Assembly (NCBI GenBank): GCA_019117485.1
Contig: DWZQ01000026.1
Span: forward strand, 1-64,000
DNA from: Candidatus Agathobaculum intestinipullorum
Lineage (GTDB): Bacteria; Bacillota; Clostridia; Oscillospirales; Butyricicoccaceae
Direction of reading: 5' to 3'
Length of the DNA stretch: 64,000 nt
Positions 42,382 through 52,660 of the stretch are shown here, one piece after another; the stretch's first letter is position 1, and every line of letters starts with the position of its first letter. The notes under the pieces are model-generated. The model saw only the letters and a list, made by a program, of their open reading frames with translations, did no database searches and had not been told where the DNA came from. A program made the position numbers and the translations under genes.

Positions 42382-43044
42382 TCAGAATACACAATACTGT
42401 GCCATATAAGCATCCATGAGGGGCAGCAAATCGGCATACTCCGCCCTATCCGCCAGATATTCGCGAATATCCTGAACGGTAACAAGCGCATGCACCTTGA
42501 TGCCGAACTCCTCGCCGACCTCCATGACCGCAGTCTTACCCGGGGTCGTGCCAACTTCGCAACGGTTGACCGAAATGAACATGTCGGTCACCTTAACATC
42601 TGCACACCCCTTGAGCACCGGCATGGTTTCGCGGATCGCAGTGCCTGCGGTGATAACATCCTCGATGATGATAACGCGGTCGCCGTCCTTAGGCTTATAA
42701 CCGACGATGCTGCCGCCCTCGCCGTGGTCCTTTGCTTCCTTACGGTTGAAAAAGAACGGCTTATCAATACCGTAGTTGCGTGCAAGCGCGCCAGATACCG
42801 AAGTCGCCAGCGGAATGCCCTTATAAGCCGGGCCAAACATCGCGTCAAAATCATCGCCGATGGTTTCCTTGACGAGCGCCGCGTAAAACTCGCCCAGACG
42901 GGAGTTTTGCAGACCGGTCTTATAGTTGCCGGTATTGACAAAATACGGGGTTTTACGGCCAGATTTGGTCGTAAAGTCGCCAAAGCGCAACACATCCGCG
43001 CTCATCATAAACTCGATAAATTCTTTCTTTGCCTCTGAAAGCAT
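42382..43044 (-). CDS. pyrE: Orotate phosphoribosyltransferase
   Basis: The 220-residue enzyme makes OMP from orotate and PRPP in pyrimidine synthesis. The PRPP loop reads VIIIEDVITAGTAIRE, preceded by AYKGIPLATSVSGALA. FTTKSGRKTPYFVNTG is a family opening block. I chose ATG 43044, eight bases after AAAGGTGG, instead of an in-frame ATG 22 codons earlier. The gene stands alone, apart from other pyr genes. Confidence 0.93.
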   Translation of the reverse strand: MLSEAKKEFIEFMMSADVLRFGDFTTKSGRKTPYFVNTGNYKTGLQNSRLGEFYAALVKETIGDDFDAMFGPAYKGIPLATSVSGALARNYGIDKPFFFNRKEAKDHGEGGSIVGYKPKDGDRVIIIEDVITAGTAIRETMPVLKGCADVKVTDMFISVNRCEVGTTPGKTAVMEVGEEFGIKVHALVTVQDIREYLADRAEYADLLPLMDAYMAQYCVF

Positions 43045-43112
43045 GACTTGTTCCACCTTTACTCTCATTTGGTACCAGTATAGCAGATTTTCCCGGTAGA
43101 TACAAGTCATCC

Positions 43113-43150
43113 GTGCAGAGCAAAAGCCCGAAGCATCTGCTTCGGGCTTT
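43113..43150 (-). terminator. Terminator of the ilv operon
   Basis: A 13-bp stem AAAGCCCGAAGCA/TGCTTCGGGCTTT (43123-43135 with 43138-43150) lies just past the ilvD stop, followed leftward by TTGCTCT. Confidence 0.82.
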
Positions 43151-43161
43151 ACATCTTTTAT

Positions 43162-44826
43162 TTAGCGGAGCACTGCGCCCTGATCGGCCGAGGTAACCAG
43201 ACGCGAATAGCGGTACAACCAGCCCGACTTGATGTTCGGCTCACGCGGCACAAATTGCGCGCGCCGCGCCTCCATCTCCGCGTCGGAAATCTTGACATTT
43301 ACCTTACTATTCGGGATATCAATGGCGATGATATCACCCTCGCGGATGAGCGCAATCTCGCCGCCAGACGCCGCCTCGGGCGACACATGGCCGATCGACG
43401 CGCCACGGGACGCGCCGGAGAAACGACCGTCGGTAATGAGCGCGCAATCCTTATCCAACTGCATACCAGCCAGCGCCGAGGTCGGGTTTAGCATTTCGCG
43501 CATGCCCGGGCCACCCTTCGGGCCTTCGTAGCGGATGACCACCACGTCGCCCTTGTGAATCTCACCGGCATAGATGGCCTTGATCGCGTCGTCCTCGGAA
43601 TCGAACACGCGCGCCGGACCTTCGTGCACCATCATCTCCGGCGCAACCGCCGAGCGCTTGACCACACAGCCATTTTTCGCGATATTACCCCACAACACAG
43701 CGATACCGCCGGTTTCGGAATACGGGGTTTCGAGCGGACGGACGACCTCCGGGTTCTTATTGACAACACCTTCAAGGTTTTCGCCAACCGTCTTGCCCGT
43801 GCAGGTGATGAGCGTCAGGTCGAGGAAGTCGCGCTTGGTCAGTTCCTTCATGATCGCCGGTACGCCGCCCGCGGCATAAAGCTGTTCGATATGGTGCGGG
43901 CCTGCGGGCGCAAGGTGGCAGATATTCGGCACCTGCGCGGACAGCTCGTTGAGCGTCTCCAACTGCAGCGGCACGCCAGCTTCATTGGCAATTGCCAGCA
44001 GATGCAGCACCGAGTTGGTCGAGCAGCCGATAGCCATTTCACAGCAAAGCGCGTTGCGGAACGCCGCCGGAGTGAGGATATCACGCGGCTTGATGTCCTT
44101 TTCGACCAGCTCCATAATCTTCATGCCCGCATGCTTGGCCAGATGGATGCGCGCGGCTGATACCGCCGGCGTGGTGCCATTGCCGGGCAGCGCCATACCG
44201 ATGGCTTCGGACAGGCAGTTCATCGAGTTTGCCGTGTACATGCCTGCGCACGAACCGCAGCCCGGGCAGGAATTGCACTCCGCCTCGTAGAAAGTCGCAT
44301 CGTCCATGATGCCAGCCTTGTATGCGCCGACCGCCTCAAAGGTTTTGGAGAGCGAGACCTCCTCGCCGCCAAAGTGACCGGCCAGCATCGGCCCGCCGGA
44401 GATGATGATCGACGGGATGTTCAAGCGCGCTGCTGCCATCAGCATGCCGGGCACAATCTTGTCACAGTTCGGGATGAGCACGAGCGCGTCAAACTGGTGC
44501 GCCTGCGCGAGCGTCTCGACGCTGTCCGCAATCAGCTCGCGGCTGGGCAGCGAGTACTTCATGCCGATGTGCCCCATCGCAATACCGTCACACACGCCGA
44601 TTGCCGGCACAAGGATGGGCGTGCCGCCCGCCGCGCGCACACCCGCCTTGACGGCATCGGCAATCTTGTCCAGATTGATATGGCCGGGGATAATCTCACT
44701 GTATGCGGAAACCACGCCGATGATTGGGCGCTGCATCTCCTCGTCGGTCAGGCCGCAGGCACGCAGCAGTGAGCGGTTTGGCATGCGCTCAGCGCCTGCG
44801 GTGATGTTATCACTTCTCTTGGACAC
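43162..44826 (-). CDS. ilvD: Dihydroxy-acid dehydratase
   Basis: The 554-residue iron-sulfur enzyme dehydrates dihydroxy acids in valine, isoleucine and leucine synthesis. Cluster-binding cysteines lie in [12 protein letters not shown] and in [28 protein letters not shown] and [15 protein letters not shown] are further signatures. The start is a GTG at 44826, eight bases after AAGGAGG; the ATG seven codons upstream contains that ribosome site. It is the last gene of ilvBNCD. Confidence 0.96.
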   Translation of the reverse strand: MSKRSDNITAGAERMPNRSLLRACGLTDEEMQRPIIGVVSAYSEIIPGHINLDKIADAVKAGVRAAGGTPILVPAIGVCDGIAMGHIGMKYSLPSRELIADSVETLAQAHQFDALVLIPNCDKIVPGMLMAAARLNIPSIIISGGPMLAGHFGGEEVSLSKTFEAVGAYKAGIMDDATFYEAECNSCPGCGSCAGMYTANSMNCLSEAIGMALPGNGTTPAVSAARIHLAKHAGMKIMELVEKDIKPRDILTPAAFRNALCCEMAIGCSTNSVLHLLAIANEAGVPLQLETLNELSAQVPNICHLAPAGPHHIEQLYAAGGVPAIMKELTKRDFLDLTLITCTGKTVGENLEGVVNKNPEVVRPLETPYSETGGIAVLWGNIAKNGCVVKRSAVAPEMMVHEGPARVFDSEDDAIKAIYAGEIHKGDVVVIRYEGPKGGPGMREMLNPTSALAGMQLDKDCALITDGRFSGASRGASIGHVSPEAASGGEIALIREGDIIAIDIPNSKVNVKISDAEMEARRAQFVPREPNIKSGWLYRYSRLVTSADQGAVLR

Positions 44827-44910
44827 GGGGAATTCCTCCTTTTGCAAAGCAGGCGAGCGGAAACCCCGCCCGCCTGTACATATTTTCTTGTCGCGCCATC
44901 GGCGCGCGTC

Positions 44911-44969
44911 GGACGTGTCCGCGCACTGCGCGGCACGTCCTCTCGTTTGAAACTGTATGTTTCAAACGA
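44911..44969. other. Hairpins between ilvC and ilvD
   Basis: The roughly 150-base gap holds a GC-rich dyad GGACGTG...CACGTCC (44911-44940, with an inner CCGCGCA/CGCGG pairing) and a perfect 11-bp stem TCGTTTGAAAC/GTTTCAAACGA (44943-44953 with 44959-44969). In the ilv direction there is no T-tract after either, so they are more likely mRNA processing or stability elements than terminators. Confidence 0.45.
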
Positions 44970-44974
44970 ATTTT

Positions 44975-45982
<1,008 letters not shown>

Positions 45983-46027
45983 CTAAGTATATAGAAATGA
46001 TTTTAGGAAAACAAATTGATGCCGCAA

Positions 46028-46504
46028 TTACTTTTCGATTGCGGTAACGCCCGAGCGGCTCATCTCGATGATCTCAAAGTTGGAGATCACATCGAGAAAC
46101 GCGTCGATACGGCTGGGCACCTCAGACAATTCGATAATCATCGTCTGCCCGGTCGACTCGACAATGTGCGCTGCATACAGGCTGCATAGCTGGCGGATCG
46201 CGTCGCGCTCATTTGCGTTTTCCGCACGCATCTTCACGAACACCAGCTCACTGCAACAGGATTCATCCTCCTGCAAGTGGTCGACACGCTGGACTTCCTC
46301 CAGCTTGAGCAGCTGCTTGATGATTTGCTCGAGGATGGGCTCGTCGCCCTGCACGATAATCGACATGCGCGATACTTTCGGATCGGTGGTCGCAGATACG
46401 GTCAGCGAGTCGATGTTATAGCCGCGGCGGCCAAACAGGCTGGACACACGCGCCAGTACGCCCGCGTTGTTCTGCACGGTCACGGAAAGGATATATTTTT
46501 CCAT
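46028..46504 (-). CDS. ilvN: Acetolactate synthase small (regulatory) subunit
   Basis: The 158-residue protein has an N-terminal ACT domain (YILSVTVQNNAGVLARVSSLF, GYNIDSLTV) that binds valine for feedback inhibition of IlvB. A C-terminal domain (VFVKMRAENANERDAI, GQTMIIELSEV) stimulates catalysis. GGGG seven bases before ATG 46504 supports the start. It follows ilvB by 15 bases. The common synonym is ilvH. Confidence 0.95.
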   Translation of the reverse strand: MEKYILSVTVQNNAGVLARVSSLFGRRGYNIDSLTVSATTDPKVSRMSIIVQGDEPILEQIIKQLLKLEEVQRVDHLQEDESCCSELVFVKMRAENANERDAIRQLCSLYAAHIVESTGQTMIIELSEVPSRIDAFLDVISNFEIIEMSRSGVTAIEK

Positions 46505-46519
46505 TGTCAGTCCCCTTTC

Positions 46520-48187
46520 TCAGTCCGCCACGATATCGTCCACCGTGCCGCCCGCCGGAATCATGGGCAGCACGCGCTCGTCCTTGTCGATGCGGCAGTC
46601 GATCAGTACCGGACCGGTACGCTGTTCGAGCGCGCCGGACAGCGCTGCACGCAGCTCCGCGATATTGGTAACGCGGTAGCCGCGGCCACCGAACGCCTCG
46701 GCAAGCTTGATGTAATCGGTTTTGCGATACAAATCAGTCTGGGAATAGCGCCGGCCGTAGAACATGGTCTGCCACTGGCGCACATTACCCAGCACGTTAT
46801 TGTTCATAATAATGGTGATAATCGGCAAGCCGTAAGTCACCGAAGTACACAGCTCGTTAAGGTTCATATGGAACGAACCGTCGCCCGTGATGTGGACAAC
46901 CGTCTTATCCGGGAACGCGACCTGCGCGCCCATTGCCGCGCCGTAGCCGAAGCCCATGGTACCCAAACCGCCCGAAGTCAGGAAGTGGCGTACCTTACGG
47001 CAGCGGTTATACTGCGCCGACCACAGCTGGTGCTGACCAACGTCAGTCGCGACAATCGCGTCATCGCCGATCATATCATACAGCGTGCGCAGCAGCTGGT
47101 GCGGATGGATAACACTATCGTCATCCTTGGGCACATAGTCGAGCGTTTTCCGCCACTCTGCGATCTGTGCACGCCATTCGGTGTGCTTGGCCTCGGTAAC
47201 ATGCGGCAGCAGCGCTTCCAGGAAGTTCTCCGCGTCGCTGACAACCGAATAATCCACGCCGATGTTTTTGTTGATCTCAGCCGCGTCAATATCAATATGG
47301 ATGATCTTTGCCTTAGGAGCAAAGCGGCGCGGGTTGGTTGCCACACGGTCGGAGAAACGCGCGCCTATGCAAATCAACAAGTCGCTGCGCTCGACCGCCC
47401 ATGCGGCCGAAACCGTACCGTGCATACCGACCAGCCCTAAGCTGAGCGGCTCGGTATCCGGGATACAGCCAATGGCCATCATGGTGTGCGCCGACGGGAT
47501 ATCCGCCTTTTGCATCAGCTTCTGGAGCGCCGCCCCGGCGTTGGCCGTTTCGACACCGCCGCCGTAATAAATCATCGGGCGCTCAGACTGCGCGATCATA
47601 GCGGCAACCGTCTCCAACTGCTCGGTGGTGACCTCATAGGTCTCGGTGACCTCGGCCTTGCCCGCCGGTATGTACTCGCACTCCGCGCTGGTGACATCCT
47701 TCGGAATATCAATCAGCACCGGGCCGGGACGGCCGGACGAAGCGATACGGAATGCATCGCGGATGGTCGCTGCCAATTCCTCGACGTGGCGCACGACGAA
47801 GTTGTGCTTGGTAATCGGCATGGTGATGCCGGCGATGTAAACCTCCTGAAAGGAATCACGACCAATCAGGCTGGTGCCGACGTTACCCGTAATGGCAACC
47901 ATCGGGATCGAATCCATGTAGGCAGTTGCGATACCCGTAACCAAGTTGGTCGCGCCCGGGCCGGACGTTGCCAAGCACACGCCGACCTTGCCGGTCGAAC
48001 GGGCATAGCCGTCGGCCGCGTGGGCTGCGCCCTGTTCATGGGCCGTTAAAATATGTCGAATGCGGTCGCTATTCTTGTAAAGTGCGTCGTAAATATTGAG
48101 GACTGCGCCACCCGGATAGCCGAAAATTGTATCGACACCCTGTTCTACCAGCGCCTCCACCAAAATATCAGAACCATTCTTTACCAT
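46520..48187 (-). CDS. ilvB: Acetolactate synthase large (catalytic) subunit
   Basis: The 555-residue TPP enzyme condenses pyruvate to acetolactate. The catalytic Glu lies in LTAHEQGAAHAADGYAR, the FAD/central domain starts near residue 190, and the TPP motif is GDGSFHMNLNEL, closing with IIMNNNVLGNVRQW. The ATG at 48187 has AAAGGAGG nine bases upstream. It heads ilvBNCD and is controlled by the T-box leader just upstream. Confidence 0.97.
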   Translation of the reverse strand: MVKNGSDILVEALVEQGVDTIFGYPGGAVLNIYDALYKNSDRIRHILTAHEQGAAHAADGYARSTGKVGVCLATSGPGATNLVTGIATAYMDSIPMVAITGNVGTSLIGRDSFQEVYIAGITMPITKHNFVVRHVEELAATIRDAFRIASSGRPGPVLIDIPKDVTSAECEYIPAGKAEVTETYEVTTEQLETVAAMIAQSERPMIYYGGGVETANAGAALQKLMQKADIPSAHTMMAIGCIPDTEPLSLGLVGMHGTVSAAWAVERSDLLICIGARFSDRVATNPRRFAPKAKIIHIDIDAAEINKNIGVDYSVVSDAENFLEALLPHVTEAKHTEWRAQIAEWRKTLDYVPKDDDSVIHPHQLLRTLYDMIGDDAIVATDVGQHQLWSAQYNRCRKVRHFLTSGGLGTMGFGYGAAMGAQVAFPDKTVVHITGDGSFHMNLNELCTSVTYGLPIITIIMNNNVLGNVRQWQTMFYGRRYSQTDLYRKTDYIKLAEAFGGRGYRVTNIAELRAALSGALEQRTGPVLIDCRIDKDERVLPMIPAGGTVDDIVAD

Positions 48188-48220
48188 GCGAATCCGCCTC
48201 CTTTCTCAAAATAAGCAAAA

Positions 48221-48505
48221 ATAAAAAAAGCCTTCGCCTCAACAAAGAGACAAAGACCAATCCTCTGCGGTACCACTCTTCTTGCCGCGCACGCAAACGC
48301 ATGCCACGACCACTCACCTGACCCTTTAACGCAGATCATGCGGAACGCCTTACACGGGGCCCTATTTCATCCCTTTTCAGACGTTCAGCTCACGGAGGAC
48401 TTTCGCTCTTTCCTTCCTCCACCGCCTTGCACCACCCGGCGGCTCTCTTTTTCGGATTCCAGACGCTACTTTTCCGGTCATCGCTAATATGCCGTATTCA
48501 AAATG
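48221..48505 (-). promoter_or_regulatory. T-box leader of ilvBNCD (branched-chain aa, probably valine)
   Basis: Read leftward, the leader contains stem I hallmarks: AGTAG, an AGAGAG bulge, a CCGCC...GGCGG distal hairpin, and GAGCTGAACGTCTGAA, where GTC (Val) is the likely specifier. The T-box sequence AGAGTGGTACCGCAG covers about 48265-48279. The UGGU bulge should pair with an ACCA tRNA end, as in Val, Ile and Leu tRNAs. The terminator alternative is an 11-bp stem (48247-48257 with 48230-48240) followed by seven T residues. Uncharged tRNA should favour the antiterminator and read-through into ilvB. The specifier reading is by alignment from memory. Confidence 0.88.
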
Positions 48506-48513
48506 TAATTCAT

Positions 48514-48542
48514 ATTATAAATCGGTCGTCTTAGATTGTCAA
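48514..48542 (-). promoter_or_regulatory. Promoter of the ilv operon
   Basis: Read leftward, consensus TTGACA (48537-48542), a 17-base spacer and consensus TATAAT (48514-48519) precede the T-box leader. Confidence 0.88.
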
Positions 48543-48640
48543 CAACTTTTTCGCATTTTACTTTGTTAAATTCCTGTCGGTTATAATCTGGCGAAATTGT
48601 GGCATACTACCGGTAAATCCATTTGAAATGAGGCACAATT

Positions 48641-49315
48641 ATGGCTGTTCCCCTGCTGCGCACGCTGGTGCTGTACTGTGCAGTGATTGCCGCGGTGCGT
48701 CTGATGGGCAAGCGGCAGATCGGTGAGCTAGACCCTTCCGAACTGGTCATCACCATTCTTGTATCCGACCTTGCGGCCGTACCGATGCAGGATCTCGGCA
48801 TCCCGATGTTCGCCGGGCTGGTGCCAATCGCAACACTGATCGTACTCGAGATCCTGCTCAGCTGGCTGGCGCTCAAAAGCCGCACGTTCCGTCGGTTGCT
48901 CAACGGGCAGCCTGCCATCGTCATCCGCGGTGGGCAGCTGGACATCCCCAAGCTGCGCGAAATGCGCCTGACAACCGATGAGATCATCGAAACACTGCGC
49001 AAACAAAATGTATCATCTGTTTCCGATGTCAAATACGGCGTGATCGAGCCGGATGGCACGCTGTCGGTCATCCTCAAGCAACCGCAGCAGCCGGTAACAG
49101 CCGAGATGCTGGGTATCACACCCAAGGACGTTGGATTGCCGCTGGTCGTCGTATCCGACGGGCAGCTGGTGCGCCGTTCGCTGCGGCTGCTGCATCTTGA
49201 CGAGCAGGATATCGAAAACCGACTGAAAAATCAAAGCATTGCATTGTCCGATGTGTTCCTGATGACACTCGACGACTGCGGCAACAGCTTCGTGCAGAGA
49301 AAGGAGCACACCTGA
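48641..49315 (+). CDS. DUF421 (YetF/YdfR family) membrane protein
   Basis: The 224-residue protein has three N-terminal membrane helices (about 5-85), including the family signature RLMGKRQIGELDPSELVITI. A cytoplasmic domain with RLLNGQPAIVIRGGQLD and SDVKYGVIEPDGTLSVIL follows. Family members occur in spore-formers; YetF-like proteins have been linked to spore germination or membrane integrity in Bacillus, but the biochemical role is unknown. A TATAAT at 48582-48587 is a probable -10 with no strong -35. It overlaps the following DUF4363 gene by one base. Confidence 0.87.
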   Translation: MAVPLLRTLVLYCAVIAAVRLMGKRQIGELDPSELVITILVSDLAAVPMQDLGIPMFAGLVPIATLIVLEILLSWLALKSRTFRRLLNGQPAIVIRGGQLDIPKLREMRLTTDEIIETLRKQNVSSVSDVKYGVIEPDGTLSVILKQPQQPVTAEMLGITPKDVGLPLVVVSDGQLVRRSLRLLHLDEQDIENRLKNQSIALSDVFLMTLDDCGNSFVQRKEHT

Positions 49316-49653
49316 TGCGGCGCGTCTGGATGGCGCTGGTACTGCTGGCGCTGCTCATTTTCGGTAGCTGGTGGAGCTTGCACACGGTCGAGCGCACAAC
49401 GGAGGCCATCGCCGCCGAAATCGAGGCGGGCAATTTGGAGGCCGCACACCGTCGCTGGGATGAGGCGCAGGTATTGCTCGGTGCGCTGCTGCTGCACACC
49501 GAACTGGATACGGCAGACCGTCTGTTTGACCGCGTACTCGCCGCACGGGCCGACGGCAACACTGAGGACTTCGCACTCGACCGCACCGAACTTCTTGCCC
49601 AACTGCGGCACCTGCCCGACCTTGAACGTCCCAGTTTAATCAACCTGTTCTGA
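49315..49653 (+). CDS. DUF4363-like protein
   Basis: The 112-residue protein starts in the TGATG overlap with the DUF421 gene. It has one N-terminal hydrophobic segment (WMALVLLALLIFGSWWSL) and a helical remainder with IEAGNLEAAHRRWDEAQ and ELLAQLRHLPDLERPSLINLF. The pairing with DUF421 and this helical layout fit the DUF4363 family. The two probably form one membrane-associated unit. Its function is unknown. Confidence 0.78.
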   Translation: MRRVWMALVLLALLIFGSWWSLHTVERTTEAIAAEIEAGNLEAAHRRWDEAQVLLGALLLHTELDTADRLFDRVLAARADGNTEDFALDRTELLAQLRHLPDLERPSLINLF

Positions 49654-49768
49654 TTGCCAAATCGTAGGCTGTAATTTTGGCAAATTTGATGTAGCTTTTC
49701 TGCATCAGATATGGTAGTATTGATTTGTATATAATATCTCGTTTTATTAACAAACGAAAGGAAGCTGC

Positions 49769-50404
49769 ATGATGAATAACGCCGCCTATAAAAAGCTCGA
49801 TTACAGCCTTGCGCTGCTGTCCACTACGGCCGACGGTAAAAACTTCGGCTGCATCATCAACTCGCTCCATCAGGTGACCTCGTCACGCCCGCCTAAGTTC
49901 ACCCTGTCTCTGAACAACGACTCGGCAACGTCCGCCGCACTCAAAAAGAGCGGTGTTGCCGCCGTTACCCTGCTCGCACAGGATGCCGACGAGAAGATCG
50001 TCAATGAATTCGGTTATAAATCCGGCCGCGCCGTCGACAAATTTGCTGCATTTCCGTTCGAGACGGATGCCAACGGCTGCCCGTTCCTCAAGGACGGTAT
50101 GGTGTCCCGCCTGAGCCTGCGTGTGACCGAAACGGTCGCCATTGGTTCATACACGCTGTTCATCTGCGAACTGACCGATGCCGAGGTACTCGCCGATGGT
50201 GACTGCCTGACCGTCAAGGCGCTCGAAAACCGTGGCAAGGACGCGCCCCCGGCTGCGCCTGTCTATCACGAGGTTGGCCCGGATGCCGGCTGGAAGTGCA
50301 CGGTCTGCGGCTACGTCCGGCTGGATGAAACCATTCCGGATGATTATATCTGCCCGATCTGCCGCGCACCGCGCAGCAAGTTCGTCAAGCGCAGCGAAGC
50401 ATAA
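49769..50404 (+). CDS. Flavin reductase-rubredoxin fusion protein
   Basis: The 211-residue protein joins an FMN-binding flavin-reductase-like domain (about 1-150) with a C-terminal rubredoxin. The first contains YSLALLSTTADGKNFGCIINS and VTLLAQDADEKIV. The second has CTVCGYV...CPICRAP, the paired C-x2-C of an Fe(Cys)4 site. Such high-molecular-weight rubredoxins pass electrons to flavodiiron proteins in anaerobes, for oxygen or peroxide defence. AAAGGA six bases upstream supports the first of two ATG codons. A TATAAT at 49730-49735 may be its -10. Confidence 0.88.
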   Translation: MMNNAAYKKLDYSLALLSTTADGKNFGCIINSLHQVTSSRPPKFTLSLNNDSATSAALKKSGVAAVTLLAQDADEKIVNEFGYKSGRAVDKFAAFPFETDANGCPFLKDGMVSRLSLRVTETVAIGSYTLFICELTDAEVLADGDCLTVKALENRGKDAPPAAPVYHEVGPDAGWKCTVCGYVRLDETIPDDYICPICRAPRSKFVKRSEA

Positions 50405-50473
50405 ACCATTGGACATACCGATCTAATAGGCTGTATCCTTCCTGAAATCCAACCACATATCAAACCATGAAAA

Positions 50474-50560
50474 AGGCTTGCAGCCTGCATCCGCAGACTG
50501 CAAGCCTTCCCCGTTTGCGCACAAAAATCCCCCTGATGCCTGAACAGCATCAGGGGGATT
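50474..50560 (-). terminator. Tandem terminators after iolD
   Basis: Two hairpins lie between the convergent genes: a 14-bp stem (50526-50539 with 50547-50560) followed leftward by TTTTGT, and an 11-bp stem (50474-50484 with 50499-50509) followed leftward by TTTC. Both have their T-tracts in the iolD direction; the rightward gene may share them weakly. Confidence 0.8.
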
Positions 50561-50638
50561 ATCCAATATCCTGTTATAACCGAACCGATACAAAACCGGA
50601 AAGACGCCTATTGTTGCCGCGTCAATCCACGTTCCGGA

Positions 50639-52609
50639 TCAATAGTGACGGGCTTCGTACAGGTGATCTTCAATCGCCTTGCGGGCAGCCTGCACTTCCG
50701 GCTTGGTCGAAACCTCAGCCACGCCAACACGCCACCAGTTCTCATAACCAGCGGACATGGTCTTGGGCAGAACCTTCATGTCGATGACGGTGGAAACGGT
50801 CTGCTTCTTCGCGTCCTCAATGGCGGCCTTGAGCTCGTCCATGGTCTTGACGGTGTAGGTCTTGCAGCCATATGCCGCACCGATAGCCGCGTAGTCAACC
50901 TGCATGACCTTGCCCTTGTGGATGCCGTTGGTCACGCCGTCCTCGAGCATATTCTTCTCGGTGCAGATGCAGGCGTTGCCCTGACCAACCTCGAGGTTGT
51001 TGATGCATCCAAAGGAAGCGTTATCAAACAGCATAACATTGATTTTCTTACCAATCTGAACAGAAGTGATCAGCTCGGAGTGCAGCATATCGAACGAGCC
51101 GTCGCCGCACATCGCATATACTTCCTTATCCGGGCAAGCCAGCTTGGCGCCCAGCGCGGAAGCGATCTCGTAACCCATGCAGGAGTAGCCGTACTCCATG
51201 TGATAGGTATTGATCTTGCGGGCACGCCACAGACCCTGCATATCGCCCGGCAGCGAGCCAGCCGCCGCGCAGACAATCGCGTCATCGTCAATCATCTTGT
51301 TGATCATGCCGAGAACAGCAGTCTGGCACAGCTTGCAGCCGGTATCCTCGATGTACTTCTCAACGCATTCGCGGTTCGCGTCGTTGATCTCCGGAACAAA
51401 GGAGTCCTTATCGGTGTAAACGCAGTTGTCCAGACGCTCTACCTCGTCGAACCACTCCTTGCGATATGCCGCAACCGTCTTGGCATATTCCTCGTCGGTG
51501 TGGTAGCCGATCTTCTTGAGCTCCTCGCCAATGGCGGTCAGCGCCTCGTTAGCGTCGGCAACAACCGGGGTCGCGTCCATCTTGTACGCCTGGAACTCGG
51601 ACGGATTGATATTGACGAACTTAGCGTCCGTGCGGTACAGCCACTTGGAAGCGGTGGTGAAGTCGGTGTAGCGAGTGCCGACACCGATAACAACGTCAGC
51701 TTCATGCGCCAGCTTGTTAGCAGCAATGCCGCCGGTGGTGCCCAGACCGCCGAGGTTCAGCTCATGCGTCCACTCGATGGCGCTCTTGCCCGCCTGTGTC
51801 TCGCCGAACGCGATACCAAAGTCCTCTGCAAACTTCTTAAACACCTTGTGCGCCTCGGCATAGCGTACGCCGCCGCCGCAGATCAGGAGCGGCTTCTTGG
51901 CGTTCTTGATGACCTCGACAGCCTTCTCCAGTGCGTACTTGGTGATCGGACGGCGGTCGATGCGCCAAACGCGCTTCTGGAAGAAGTCAACCGGGTAATC
52001 ATATGCTTCTGCCTGTACGTCCTGCGGCAGCGAAATTGCCACAGCGCCGGTGTTAGCAGTATCGGTCAGCACACGCATCGCGGAGATCATGTCGGTCATG
52101 ACCTGCTCGGGGCGGTTGATGCGGCCCCAATATTTGGTGACAGCTTGGAATGCGTCATGCGCAGAAATAGTCAGGTTATGCGGCTGCTCCATCTGCTGGA
52201 GTACCGGGTCAGGCTGGCGGGAAGCGTAAATGTCGCCCGGCAGAATGAGAACCGGGATGTTGTTGGCAGTCGCAGTCGCGGCGGCGGTTACCATGTTGCA
52301 CGCGCCGGGGCCAACAGACGAGGTCGCCGCAAAGATCTGCTTACGGCGCATCTGCTTGGCATAGCCAACAGCAGCCAGCGCCATGCCCTGCTCGTTCTTG
52401 CCCTGATACACGACCATGTCCTTCAGTTCCTGCTCTACACCGTTGCAGAAACCAACAACGTTACCATGACCCGGCAGCATGAAGATGCCCTTAACGAACT
52501 TATGCTCCTGCTCGTTGCCATCCATGTCGATGTAGCTGACATACTGGTTCTCGAGGAAGCGGACGAGCGCCTGCGAGGCGGTCAAACGGACGGTTTCCAT
52601 ATGCTTCAT
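50639..52609 (-). CDS. iolD: 3D-(3,5/4)-trihydroxycyclohexane-1,2-dione hydrolase IolD
   Basis: The 656-residue TPP enzyme opens the trione ring in myo-inositol breakdown, giving 5-deoxy-glucuronate. The N-terminal domain has [17 protein letters not shown] and the catalytic-Glu region [18 protein letters not shown]. The TPP motif is [12 protein letters not shown] with a following [18 protein letters not shown] precedes ATG 52609. It follows iolB, the next-step enzyme, in the same transcript. Other iol genes (iolA, C, E, G, J) are not in the window. Confidence 0.93.
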   Translation of the reverse strand: MKHMETVRLTASQALVRFLENQYVSYIDMDGNEQEHKFVKGIFMLPGHGNVVGFCNGVEQELKDMVVYQGKNEQGMALAAVGYAKQMRRKQIFAATSSVGPGACNMVTAAATATANNIPVLILPGDIYASRQPDPVLQQMEQPHNLTISAHDAFQAVTKYWGRINRPEQVMTDMISAMRVLTDTANTGAVAISLPQDVQAEAYDYPVDFFQKRVWRIDRRPITKYALEKAVEVIKNAKKPLLICGGGVRYAEAHKVFKKFAEDFGIAFGETQAGKSAIEWTHELNLGGLGTTGGIAANKLAHEADVVIGVGTRYTDFTTASKWLYRTDAKFVNINPSEFQAYKMDATPVVADANEALTAIGEELKKIGYHTDEEYAKTVAAYRKEWFDEVERLDNCVYTDKDSFVPEINDANRECVEKYIEDTGCKLCQTAVLGMINKMIDDDAIVCAAAGSLPGDMQGLWRARKINTYHMEYGYSCMGYEIASALGAKLACPDKEVYAMCGDGSFDMLHSELITSVQIGKKINVMLFDNASFGCINNLEVGQGNACICTEKNMLEDGVTNGIHKGKVMQVDYAAIGAAYGCKTYTVKTMDELKAAIEDAKKQTVSTVIDMKVLPKTMSAGYENWWRVGVAEVSTKPEVQAARKAIEDHLYEARHY

Positions 52610-52660
52610 AGGTATTGTTTCCTCCTAATTTATAGTTCTCTCTTCTTTTCCGTTCAAGGA

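Noticed and set aside
44911-44969. Terminator separating ilvC from ilvD
   Set aside because: The hairpins have no T-tract in the direction of ilv transcription, and ilvD has no promoter visible between them, so read-through is more likely.
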